From: Bacteroidales bacterium
GTDB lineage: Bacteria; Bacteroidota; Bacteroidia; Bacteroidales; UBA932
Assembly (NCBI GenBank): GCA_020026355.1
Contig: JAHHQP010000016.1
Coordinates: 1 to 42,690, forward strand
Length of the DNA stretch: 42,690 nucleotides
Direction of reading: 5' to 3'
Part shown: positions 25,865-34,000 of the stretch, one piece after another
How the letters are laid out: the number at the start of each line of letters is the position of its first letter
Position numbering within the stretch: position 1 is the stretch's first letter
The notes under the pieces: generated by a model
What the model saw: only the letters and a program-made list of their open reading frames with translations
Databases searched by the model: none
Told to the model about the DNA's origin: nothing
Position numbers and translations under genes: made by a program

Positions 25865-25895
25865 ATTGCAGGTAACCAAAAAATGATTACCTTTG
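25865..25895 (+). promoter_or_regulatory. Promoter of the SRP RNA gene
   Basis: ATTG (25865-25868), a 19-base spacer, then TACCTTTG (25888-25895), an exact -7 match. The RNA should start near 25902. An inverted repeat (AGGTAA 25870-25875, TTACCT 25887-25892) overlaps the spacer and the -7 box. Confidence 0.7.
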
Positions 25896-25901
25896 TAGCT
25901 C

Positions 25902-26003
25902 AGGGTAAGTCATACACGACCAGCTCCCTCTGAACTCCCCCAGGGCCGGAAGGCAGCAAGGGTAGGAGGTCGTAGCGGTGCGATGTATTCAGCTTACCCT
26001 TTT
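25902..26003 (+). ncRNA. ffs: Signal recognition particle RNA (4.5S type)
   Basis: The apical SRP signature GGGCCGGAAGGCAGCAAGGG contains the conserved GGAAG tetraloop region and the asymmetric loop that binds Ffh. The 5' end AGGGTAAG (25902-25909) pairs with CTTACCCT (25993-26000), and the arms between form a long rod helix (ACGACC with GGTCGT). A T-rich run follows at 26000-26010 and can act as a terminator. With Ffh and FtsY it brings membrane and exported proteins to the translocon. The exact 3' end is inferred from the pairing. Confidence 0.93.
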
Positions 26004-26064
26004 TCCTTTTCAGGACCTCCCGTCCTGTTTTTTCTTTTCCGGCAAGACCATTCCAGGAAACATG

Positions 26065-26098
26065 AAAAAACCCGGCAACCTCCAGAGAGGATGCCGGG
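26065..26098 (-). terminator. Terminator of the small heat-shock protein gene
   Basis: Minus-strand hairpin: CCCGGCA (26092-26098) pairs with TGCCGGG (26071-26077). After one mismatch, four further pairs continue around a 4-base loop. TTTTTT follows (26065-26070). It lies 19 bases after the gene's stop. Confidence 0.8.
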
Positions 26099-26116
26099 TC
26101 TCATACACCCGCAGCA

Positions 26117-26551
26117 TCATTTGATTTCGATACATCTGCAGCTTTTTTCTTTCTCTTCTTTCGTCATCTTCGGAAGTTCAATGGTCAGCACACCATCGGT
26201 GCAGCTGGCTGAAATGCGGTCTTTCTCGACGTCATCCGGCAGATAGAGCCGCTCTTCGAACTTCGAGTAGGAAAACTCGCGACGAAGATACTTCTTCGCC
26301 TTCTGCTCATCTTCTTCGGATTCCTTGTGCTCCATGGAAATGACCAGCATGTCGTCATCACTGATCTGTACATTGAAATCCTCCTTCTTCAAGCCAGGAA
26401 CAGCCGCTTCGACCTTATAGCGATCCTCTTCTTCCATCACGTTGATGGCAGGAGACGTACCATTCAACCTCATCGTGAGATCATTGTCGAAGAAATCGTT
26501 GAAGAAGTTCGGCAACCAATTCTGTTCATAATTTTTTCTTGCAGGTAACAT
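26117..26551 (-). CDS. Small heat-shock protein (Hsp20/alpha-crystallin)
   Basis: A 144-residue ATP-independent holdase chaperone. The N-terminal arm (MLPARKNYEQNWLP) is followed by the alpha-crystallin domain, from about NVMEEEDRYKVEAAVPG to the DGVLTIELPK segment. GVLTI is the classic A-x-x-n-GVL signature. The ATG at 26551 is chosen over a nearby TTG because AGGAGG lies 8 bases before it. The gene has its own terminator. A DNA inverted repeat at 26616-26632 upstream could be a control site. It would bind unfolding proteins in the cytosol under heat or other stress. Confidence 0.94.
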   Translation of the reverse strand: MLPARKNYEQNWLPNFFNDFFDNDLTMRLNGTSPAINVMEEEDRYKVEAAVPGLKKEDFNVQISDDDMLVISMEHKESEEDEQKAKKYLRREFSYSKFEERLYLPDDVEKDRISASCTDGVLTIELPKMTKEEKEKSCRCIEIK

Positions 26552-26559
26552 AATCAAAT

Positions 26560-26565
26560 CCTCCT
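26560..26565 (-). promoter_or_regulatory. Strong Shine-Dalgarno site of the Hsp20 gene
   Basis: The minus strand reads AGGAGG 8 bases before the ATG at 26551, a full match to the anti-Shine-Dalgarno core. Such strong sites are uncommon in Bacteroidetes. It decides the start codon. Confidence 0.65.
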
Positions 26566-26615
26566 ATAATTTTAAAGTTCAACTTATTCCGGACTGTGGA
26601 TTTTGTTCCGCAATC

Positions 26616-26632
26616 TGACCTGTAGAAGGTCA
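26616..26632. promoter_or_regulatory. Inverted repeat upstream of the Hsp20 gene
   Basis: TGACCT-GTAGA-AGGTCA: perfect 6-bp arms with a 5-base spacer, about 65-80 bases upstream of the Hsp20 start. It does not match CIRCE. A second, imperfect dyad (TTCCA...TGGAA, 26635-26661) lies next to it. The rest of the 26566-26823 interval has no gene I can support. Confidence 0.3.
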
Positions 26633-26797
26633 AGTTCCATGCCATCGGTCCGAAGGTGGAAATGCGGTATAAAAGGCTCCAAAGGCGTCACCTTCAGTCT
26701 AATTCATCCTCCAGAAAGGCAGACAAAATGTCCATTCACGTGCCATTCTGTCACCAAGAAAGACTGTCTTATATTAGAGAATCCCGGAAAAAAACCT

Positions 26798-26805
26798 TAA
26801 TTTTG
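26798..26805 (+). promoter_or_regulatory. Promoter -7 element of the CotH gene
   Basis: TAATTTTG matches TAnnTTTG exactly, 18 bases before the ATG at 26824. The upstream box is weak. Confidence 0.5.
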
Positions 26806-26823
26806 CCACATAAAACACCACTT

Positions 26824-28338
26824 ATGAAAGAAAGCTTCCTCCACATCACCGGACTACTGCTCGCTGCCGGCCTTACCTTCACCGCATGTACTGCCGATCC
26901 CCTCGAACCTCAGGGTCAGGACAATGAACCGGAGACAGAAGTCCCCACAGTTCCCGATCAGCAACCGGATCCTTCCCCGGACCCGAAGCCCGAACCGCAG
27001 CCGGAATCCCCGGACCAGGGCAGCAGCTATGTCTGGGAAGAAGGAAGCCTCCCGGAGATTCTGGTAGAAGTTTCCTTAGGTCAATGGAACCAGCTTCTTC
27101 AGCATTTCGACAAGGATGAGAAGACCGGTGAGTACATCCACTGCAAGGTCACCTTCGACAAGAATGGAGAAAAGACCGTCCTCGAAGATACCGGACTCCG
27201 TCTCCGCGGCAACACTTCCCGCCGCCGTCCGGAAAAAGGCAACAGCCTGCACCAGGGCGACCAGAGCCAATGGCAGCATTGCCATTATTACCTGAATTTC
27301 AAGAAATTCAACAAAGACAAGGAGACGAACTCCATCCAAGGCGTGAAGAAGCTCTACCTGAAATGGTTCAAGGACGATCCGAGCTACGTACGGGAAGTTT
27401 TCTGCTACGACCTTTTCCACAGGGCCGGAATCTGGACTGCCTCGCAGAGCGGCTGGTGCAGACTGAGCATCCATGTGGAGGGCGACTCGAAGCCAGCCTA
27501 CCTCGGCATCTACGAAATGCTCGAACCCATTGACAACAGATATCTTGAAAGGAGAAGCGGCGGAACTGACCCATCGAAGGCCTTCACCGCGGCGACCGGA
27601 AATCTCTGGAAATGCACCTGGGGCGCAGACCTCCGCACCAGCGGCGGAAACACGGTCGACGAAAACAAGATCGGACCGGACGACAGCACCCGTGACTACC
27701 CTTATGAACTGAAGGAAGACGCCCGGAATTACGAAGCAGCGAAGATTCAGCTCATGGACTTCATGCAGAAACTGAACGGCAAGGGCGATGAGAACTTCAA
27801 GACCTGGATCCAGCAGGTCTGCGATGTCCGCCTCCTGCTGCGCACCTATGCCATCAATGTCGCGGTCGGCATGTGGGACGATCACTGGAACAACCAGAAC
27901 AACTATTACCTGTATTTCGACTCATTGGACCGATACGATTACCACGTCTATTTCATCCCCTATGACTATGACAACACCCTCGGCTCAAGTCAGGGTATGG
28001 ACTCCGGGCGACAGGACCCCTATCATTGGGGCAGTCGCGGCAAACTCATGGAAAGAATGATGGGAATCCCGGAATTCCGGAAAATCTACCAGGAAGAACT
28101 CGAACGCCTCATTGCTCAGGGCAATGGATACATGTATTGGGAAGAGGCCGCGGCGCGTATCCGCCAGTCTCAGGACCGGCTCCGTGACCATGTCGCCAAT
28201 GATACCGGGGAAGACATGGCCATCGAAGACCGTACCGCTTCCTGGAGCAACCATCAGGAATACCGGCTGCTCTCGTCAGCGAACAATTTCTTCCGGATCA
28301 AAGCGGAATCGATTCTCAGATCTTCGCGGCACAATTGA
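26824..28338 (+). CDS. CotH-kinase-domain lipoprotein
   Basis: A 504-residue predicted lipoprotein. The signal sequence ends in FTAC, with Cys22 as the likely lipid attachment site. A Pro/Asp/Glu-rich spacer follows (about 25-65), then a CotH kinase domain (about 75-490). Visible family marks are LRLRGNTS, the DDHWNNQNNYYLYF segment and the PYDYDNTLG metal-site segment. CotH proteins are atypical protein kinases, first known from spore coats and also found on the surface of Bacteroidetes. The target is unknown; cell-surface anchoring is inferred from the lipobox and the acidic spacer. The start at 26824 fits the promoter box 18 bases upstream. The gene overlaps the end of the FAD gene on the other strand by 23 bases. 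Confidence 0.88.
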   Translation: MKESFLHITGLLLAAGLTFTACTADPLEPQGQDNEPETEVPTVPDQQPDPSPDPKPEPQPESPDQGSSYVWEEGSLPEILVEVSLGQWNQLLQHFDKDEKTGEYIHCKVTFDKNGEKTVLEDTGLRLRGNTSRRRPEKGNSLHQGDQSQWQHCHYYLNFKKFNKDKETNSIQGVKKLYLKWFKDDPSYVREVFCYDLFHRAGIWTASQSGWCRLSIHVEGDSKPAYLGIYEMLEPIDNRYLERRSGGTDPSKAFTAATGNLWKCTWGADLRTSGGNTVDENKIGPDDSTRDYPYELKEDARNYEAAKIQLMDFMQKLNGKGDENFKTWIQQVCDVRLLLRTYAINVAVGMWDDHWNNQNNYYLYFDSLDRYDYHVYFIPYDYDNTLGSSQGMDSGRQDPYHWGSRGKLMERMMGIPEFRKIYQEELERLIAQGNGYMYWEEAAARIRQSQDRLRDHVANDTGEDMAIEDRTASWSNHQEYRLLSSANNFFRIKAESILRSSRHN

Positions 28339-29848
28339 TGCCGTCCAGCGCGGAAGATACGATGCCGCCGGCATAACCTGCCCCTTCACCGCAAGGATAG
28401 AGGCCAGCGATCTGCACATGCTCCAGCGTTTCCGGATCACGCGGAATACGGACCGGAGATGAAGTCCTCGACTCTACACCCAGCAGTAGGGCATCATTGG
28501 TATAATATCCCTTGACCTTATTGTTGCCGACCTCAGGAAAGGCATATTTCAGGCGCTGTGCCACATGCTGCGGCAACAGTTCATGCAAAGGAGCAGGAAC
28601 CACGCCCGGATGATAGGAAGATCTCGGAAGGTCTCTGGACGCGATCTGACGGCAGAAATCCTGCATACGCTGTCCAGGAGCCTTCAGCGAACCGGTATAT
28701 TCGAACATCTTCTTCTCGATATCCCGCTGGAAATGCAGCAGCGCGAGCGGACCATGGGCCGCATACTCCGGCATGTCTTCCGGCTCGACGGACACCACAA
28801 CACCGGCATTCGCCCACTTGGAGTTACGGGCGGAGTTCGACATGCCGTTGAGCACCAGTTCACCGGGAGCCGTAGCCGCCGGTACAAGGATACCGCCCGG
28901 GCACATGCAGAAAGAGAAGACTCCCCTGCCGAGCACCTGAGTCACGAAAGCATATTCCGCCGTCGGCATGGTCGGCTGATATTTACCATGGTACTGAATC
29001 TTGTTGATGAGCGACTGAGGATGCTCCACGCGGACACCCAGCGCGAAACCTTTCGCCTGGATCTCCCAACCTTTACGGTCGAAAAGCTCATAGATGTCGC
29101 GGGCGGAATGGCCGGTGGCCAGAATCACCTTCCGGGCCTCATAAACCTCCGCACCGTCATTGACCGTCACCTTGAAGGTACCGTCCCCCTTCTTCTCGAT
29201 ATCCGTCACCCGGGATTCGAAATGATATTCTCCGCCATGCTCGATGATGCACTCACGGATATTCTCCACGATGTCCGGAAGCTTGTCGCTGCCGATGTGC
29301 GGATGCGCGTCGATCAGGATCTCCGGCTTCGCCCCGAAACGGACGAACTGGTAGAGCACCTCACGGATATCTCCCCTCTTGGAAGAACGGGTATAGAGCT
29401 TTCCATCAGAAAAGGTGCCGGCGCCTCCCTCTCCGAAACAGTTGTTCGAATCTGGATTCACCACCCCTTCCTTGGACAGGAGCGCCATGTCGAACTTGCG
29501 CTTGTGGACGTCCTTTCCCCGCTCCAGAATGACCGGTTTCAGTCCTCTCATGAGCAGTCTCAAAGCCGCAAACATGCCGGCAGGTCCTGCACCCACGATA
29601 ATCACTGGCTCAGCAGATGAAACATCTTTGTAATCAGGTATTACATAAATGTTCTCCTCTTCACCGGGCTTGAAAGCCTGGATCCGGTAACGGTAGATGA
29701 CATCATTCCGGGCATCGATCGATCTGCGTACGATGCGGCAATGGAGGTCTGCCTTCGGAGAAAGCCCGAGCGCTTTCGCGGCAGCCGCCTTCATGTCGGC
29801 CTCAGAAGGTTCGAGACCCAATTTGCAAGTCAGTTCAAATTCTTTCAT
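28316..29848 (-). CDS. FAD-dependent dehydrogenase with an N-terminal RNA-binding-like extension
   Basis: A 510-residue flavoprotein. The first 75 residues form a small alpha/beta segment typical of this family. The Rossmann motif GAGPAG lies at 86-91, followed by the NNCFGEGGAGTFSDGKLYTR segment, an ATGHSARD strand and a C-terminal FAD motif (GLYPCGEGAGYAGGI). Such proteins are annotated as uncharacterised FAD-dependent dehydrogenases, and the substrate is unknown. The gene begins 36 bases after tsaD and is probably co-transcribed. Its last 23 bases overlap the end of the CotH gene. Confidence 0.9.
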   Translation of the reverse strand: MKEFELTCKLGLEPSEADMKAAAAKALGLSPKADLHCRIVRRSIDARNDVIYRYRIQAFKPGEEENIYVIPDYKDVSSAEPVIIVGAGPAGMFAALRLLMRGLKPVILERGKDVHKRKFDMALLSKEGVVNPDSNNCFGEGGAGTFSDGKLYTRSSKRGDIREVLYQFVRFGAKPEILIDAHPHIGSDKLPDIVENIRECIIEHGGEYHFESRVTDIEKKGDGTFKVTVNDGAEVYEARKVILATGHSARDIYELFDRKGWEIQAKGFALGVRVEHPQSLINKIQYHGKYQPTMPTAEYAFVTQVLGRGVFSFCMCPGGILVPAATAPGELVLNGMSNSARNSKWANAGVVVSVEPEDMPEYAAHGPLALLHFQRDIEKKMFEYTGSLKAPGQRMQDFCRQIASRDLPRSSYHPGVVPAPLHELLPQHVAQRLKYAFPEVGNNKVKGYYTNDALLLGVESRTSSPVRIPRDPETLEHVQIAGLYPCGEGAGYAGGIVSSALDGINCAAKI

Positions 29849-29884
29849 GCGCTATGATAGTTCTGTATCTTTTTCGTTTGTTTT

Positions 29885-30907
29885 CTAGAATTCCGCCAGA
29901 CGGGAAACCGGAGCGACATCCAGGCTGCTGCGTTCTCCGTTCAGATAATGGAACCAGCCTGCGATCGCGATCATGGCCGCATTGTCTGTCGTGAACTTGA
30001 ATTCAGGAAGATAGACGTTCCAGCCCCTCTTCTTTCCTTCTTCCACCATACGGTTGCGAAGACCGCTGTTCGCGGAAACACCGCCGCCGATGGTCACTTC
30101 CTTGATACCGGTTGCCTTGGCCGCCTTGACAAGCTTGTCCATCAGGATATCGATCAGCGCCTTCTGGAAGCTGGCACAGATATCTTCCTTATTCTTTTCC
30201 ATGAACTGAGGATCCTCCGCCATCCGGTCACGGACGAAATACAGCAACGAGGTCTTGATTCCGCTGAAACTGTAATCAAAGCCCGGAATGTGCGGTTTGG
30301 AGAAATGGAAACGCTCCGGATCTCCTTCCTTGGCAAGCCTGTCCACGATCGGACCGCCCGGATAACCGAGTCCCATCATCTTCGCGCATTTGTCGAAGGC
30401 TTCTCCGACCGCATCGTCGATGGTCTGGCCCAGTATCTCGTATTCCAGCGGATCGTTCACCTTCACGATCTGGGAGTTACCGCCGGAAACCAGCAGACAG
30501 AGATAAGGGAATTCCGGCTGACGGTTTTCCTTACCGTACTGCTTGATGAAATTCGCCATGATATGCCCCTGAAGATGGTTCACCTCAACGATCGGCTTTC
30601 CGGTAGCCAGCGCGAAACCTTTCGTGAAGGAGGTTCCGACCAGCAGGGAGCCGAGCAGGCCCGGTCCGCGGGTAAAAGCGATCGCCGTGAGATCGTCAGC
30701 GGTGATTCCGGCCTGATCGAGCGCCTGGCTCACGACCGGTACAATATTCAACTGATGTGCCCTGGAGGCCAGTTCCGGTATGACTCCGCCATAAGCACGG
30801 TGGACTTCCTGACTGGCAAGGACATTAGAAAGCAGGTAACCGTCTTTGATTACCGCTGCTGAAGTGTCATCGCAGGATGACTCTATTCCAAGTATGATAT
30901 CTGCCAT
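29885..30907 (-). CDS. tsaD: tRNA threonylcarbamoyladenosine synthase subunit TsaD
   Basis: A 340-residue ASKHA-fold protein that moves threonylcarbamoyl onto A37 of ANN-decoding tRNAs. Marks: GIESSCDDTS at the N-terminus, metal ligands His111 and His115 (NHLQGH), the VSGGNSQI loop and an Asp near residue 308 (TTDNAAM). The length is normal for bacterial TsaD. It normally acts with TsaB, TsaC and TsaE, none of which is in this window. It is divergent from tamB. mtaB, which uses the t6A product, lies about 6 kb away on the other strand. Confidence 0.96.
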   Translation of the reverse strand: MADIILGIESSCDDTSAAVIKDGYLLSNVLASQEVHRAYGGVIPELASRAHQLNIVPVVSQALDQAGITADDLTAIAFTRGPGLLGSLLVGTSFTKGFALATGKPIVEVNHLQGHIMANFIKQYGKENRQPEFPYLCLLVSGGNSQIVKVNDPLEYEILGQTIDDAVGEAFDKCAKMMGLGYPGGPIVDRLAKEGDPERFHFSKPHIPGFDYSFSGIKTSLLYFVRDRMAEDPQFMEKNKEDICASFQKALIDILMDKLVKAAKATGIKEVTIGGGVSANSGLRNRMVEEGKKRGWNVYLPEFKFTTDNAAMIAIAGWFHYLNGERSSLDVAPVSRLAEF

Positions 30908-30925
30908 AATCCTGATTTATGACTG

Positions 30926-30933
30926 CAAAATTA
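30926..30933 (-). promoter_or_regulatory. Promoter -7 element of tsaD
   Basis: The minus strand reads TAATTTTG, an exact TAnnTTTG match, 18 bases before the tsaD ATG. A good -33 box was not found. Confidence 0.5.
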
Positions 30934-30956
30934 CGGATTTTATCCGAGATTTTTAT

Positions 30957-30964
30957 TATTTTTG
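30957..30964 (+). promoter_or_regulatory. Promoter -7 element of the tamB operon
   Basis: TATTTTTG matches TAnnTTTG exactly. Transcription would start near 30971. This excludes all in-frame ATG codons upstream and supports the TTG start of tamB at 31002. Confidence 0.55.
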
Positions 30965-31001
30965 CAGATTGGGTGTCATATTTTTTAGACGGACAGACAA
31001 T

Positions 31002-34000
31002 TTGAAGAATCATATCATAAAAATACTGAAAATACTGGGAATCATCCTGACTGCTCTCCTCATGGTCTTCCTTGCGGGGTGTCTGCTCATACAGCTTCCC
31101 TCCTTCCAGACAAAGATCACCGGCTATGCGCTGGAGCGCCTGTCCATGCACATCGACGGCGACCTCCAGCTCAGCAAGCTCTACCTCCGTCCGTTCAACA
31201 CGCTGGTCATCAAGGATCTGACGATCACGGACAAGGCCCCGTTCACCAATGCGAGATATCCGGAGAAACCGCCGATCGACACATTGGCCTCCTTCCGCTA
31301 TGTCACGGCCCAATTCTCCCTCAAAGGCCTGATCGCCCAGGAAGGAATCGAGATCGACAAGGTGAAAGTCTCTGACGGAAGCTTCAACTATGTGCTCGAG
31401 AACAACGCGATGAACAACCTGTCCAGAATCTTCCACCTTCATCCGAGCGACAAGAAGCCAGCGGAAAAAGATCTTTTCTCCATCTCCGACGTCGAACTGG
31501 AAAACGTGCGGTTCAGGATGCTGAACTACAAGGACAAGAAGACTCAGTCTGCCACGGGATCCATCGACTGGAACGACCTGGACGTCCGTAACATCCATGC
31601 GGTAGCCCGGGACCTGAGTTTCTCTCACGGAATCATGTACGGAACGATGGACCGGCTTTCCGCCCAGGAAAAGAGCGGTTTTGAAATCCTGAACCTCTCT
31701 GCAGGCGTAAAGATCGGAAAAGGAAAAGCCATCATCTCAGACATCGATTTCCAGGACGGCCAATCTGACCTCCAGCTCAAAGAATACCGGATGGAATATG
31801 AAAACGGACATGCCTTCAAGAACTACATCCAGGACGTAACCATGTTCATCGATATCCGCGATGGAATACTGGACTTCAAGACCCTCAGAGCCTTCGCTCC
31901 CGGCTTCAAGACCTGTACCAACCGTTGGAAAGTCAAAGGCCGTGCCCATGGAACCGTAGACAGCCTGCGCATCGACGGCATCGACATCGACACTGAAGGA
32001 GGTCTCTTCCGTGGCCACGTCAAAGGCAGCATGACCGGACTTCCGGACATTTCCAAGACTCGTCTGGACGCCCGCATCAGCAACATGACCCTGAATACAG
32101 CCGGATTGGCGAACTTCATCAACGGCTGGTCGGCCGACAGCGACCTGCAGCTGGCCACCTATGCTCCGGGCGTGAACTGGAGAGCCTACGGCAGCGCCAG
32201 AGGAATGCTCAATGATTTCAAGGCCCAGCTGCAGCTGGGATCCCGGATCGGCAACGCCACCGCTGACATACGGATCAGAGACCTGGTCTCCAGCCACCGG
32301 GGCATCAGTCTGGACGGGCTCCTCAACACCTACGATCTGGATCTGGGCAAGATCATCGGCAACAATCTCCTGGGCCATTGCACTGTTGCAGCTGACCTGA
32401 GCACCCGTTTCGGCAAAGGACAGGAAGGACTCTCCGTCCAGATGAATTCCGTGAAGGTGGACCGTCTCCATGTCAATGGGTACGACTACTCGGACCTGGT
32501 GGCCCTCGGCACCTTGAACAAGCAGAGCTTCAACGGAAAGATCATCTGCCACGACCCCGCGCTGAACTTCCTCTTCCAGGGAACCTTCGCCTTCTCTCCG
32601 AAGACACAGAACGCGCTGTACAGTTTCTACCTCAATGCCGGTATGGTGGACCTCCAGAAAATGAACATCGACACCAGAGGCAAATCCAAGCTCCAGTTCC
32701 AGACTTTAGCCAACTTCAAGAAGACGAACGAGGGCAACCTGACCGGAAACATCAAGCTTTCGAATCTGGTGGTCGAGAACAAAAGCGGGAAGCATGACAT
32801 CGGCAACATTGAACTGAATTCAGAAAAGAAAGGACAGGGCTACCGCATCGACCTGAACTCCCCTTTCGCGGATGCGGAATACTCCGGCAACGCCCCTATC
32901 TTCCATTTCGTGAACGATCTGCTCGCGGCGACCCTCGGAGAAGAGCTTCCTTCCCTGTTCTCCGCTGAAAAGCAGTACAGGGACGGCAACCGCTACCGGC
33001 TCTCCGTCAATTTCAACGACTCCATGGACCTGCTGTCCTATGTGATGCCGGGACTCTATATCGCCGACAGCACCCGGATGACTGCCTCCATTGACCCGGA
33101 AGGCATCTTCCAGATGAGACTGACCTCTCCACGATTAGCATGGAAAGGGAATTACCTCCGCAACACGGAACTGAACATCGGCAATGCCAGCGGAAACTTG
33201 TCCGGCATCCTGACCTCCACGGAAGTCAAGGCCGCCTCCTTCCTGCTGAAAGAGAACCGGCTGAACTTCAAGGCCGGAGAAGACCATATCGGTATCGGCT
33301 ATACCTACAACAATGAAGGAAGCCTGACGAACCGAGGAGAACTCTATGCGCTGGGCAACCTGTCCAGAACAGCCTTGGGCAACCTCAGTATCGACCTGGA
33401 CATCATCCCGTCGAAGATTTATCTCAACTCGCGCGAGTGGAGCATCCTGCCGGCCAAGGTCCATTACGCGGACCATATCCTCAAGGCATACGACGTCGAA
33501 TTCGAGAGCGGTGAACAGCGGATCAGGATCGACGGCGGTCTCTCCAAGGAAGCGACGGACACGCTGGGCGTCTATCTGGAAAGGATGGACATCTCCATCA
33601 TCAACCCGCTTTCCGGCATGGATCTGGGCATCAGCGGAAACGCGACCGGCAGTGCCCGGCTCATTTCTCCGATGAACCATCCAAGTGTCCTGGCCGACCT
33701 CATCTGCGACAAGACCACCATGTCCGGACAGCCTCTGGGTACCTTGAAAGCCCAATGCAAATGGAATGACCAATTCAAACGCTTCGACTTCCTCTGCAAC
33801 AACCTGCTGTCCGGGAAGAAGAATCTGGACATTTCCGGCAGCTACACTCCTTCCGCAGACTATCTTTCCGCGAAGCTCGGTCTGGACGGACTGCAGATCG
33901 CCTATGCTTCCACCTTCCTGAAAGGTATCTTCAGCGAGCTGGGCGGAAGCATCTCCGGAAACCTGACGGCCGAGGGCGTTCCTTCCCGCCTGAACATCAA

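Noticed and set aside
26635..26661. Imperfect dyad in the Hsp20/CotH interval as a small RNA gene
   Set aside because: No promoter box or U-tract flanks it; mentioned only with the regulatory region.
31737..32552. Antisense open frames opposite tamB
   Set aside because: They follow the codon periodicity of tamB on the other strand and have no promoter or homology.
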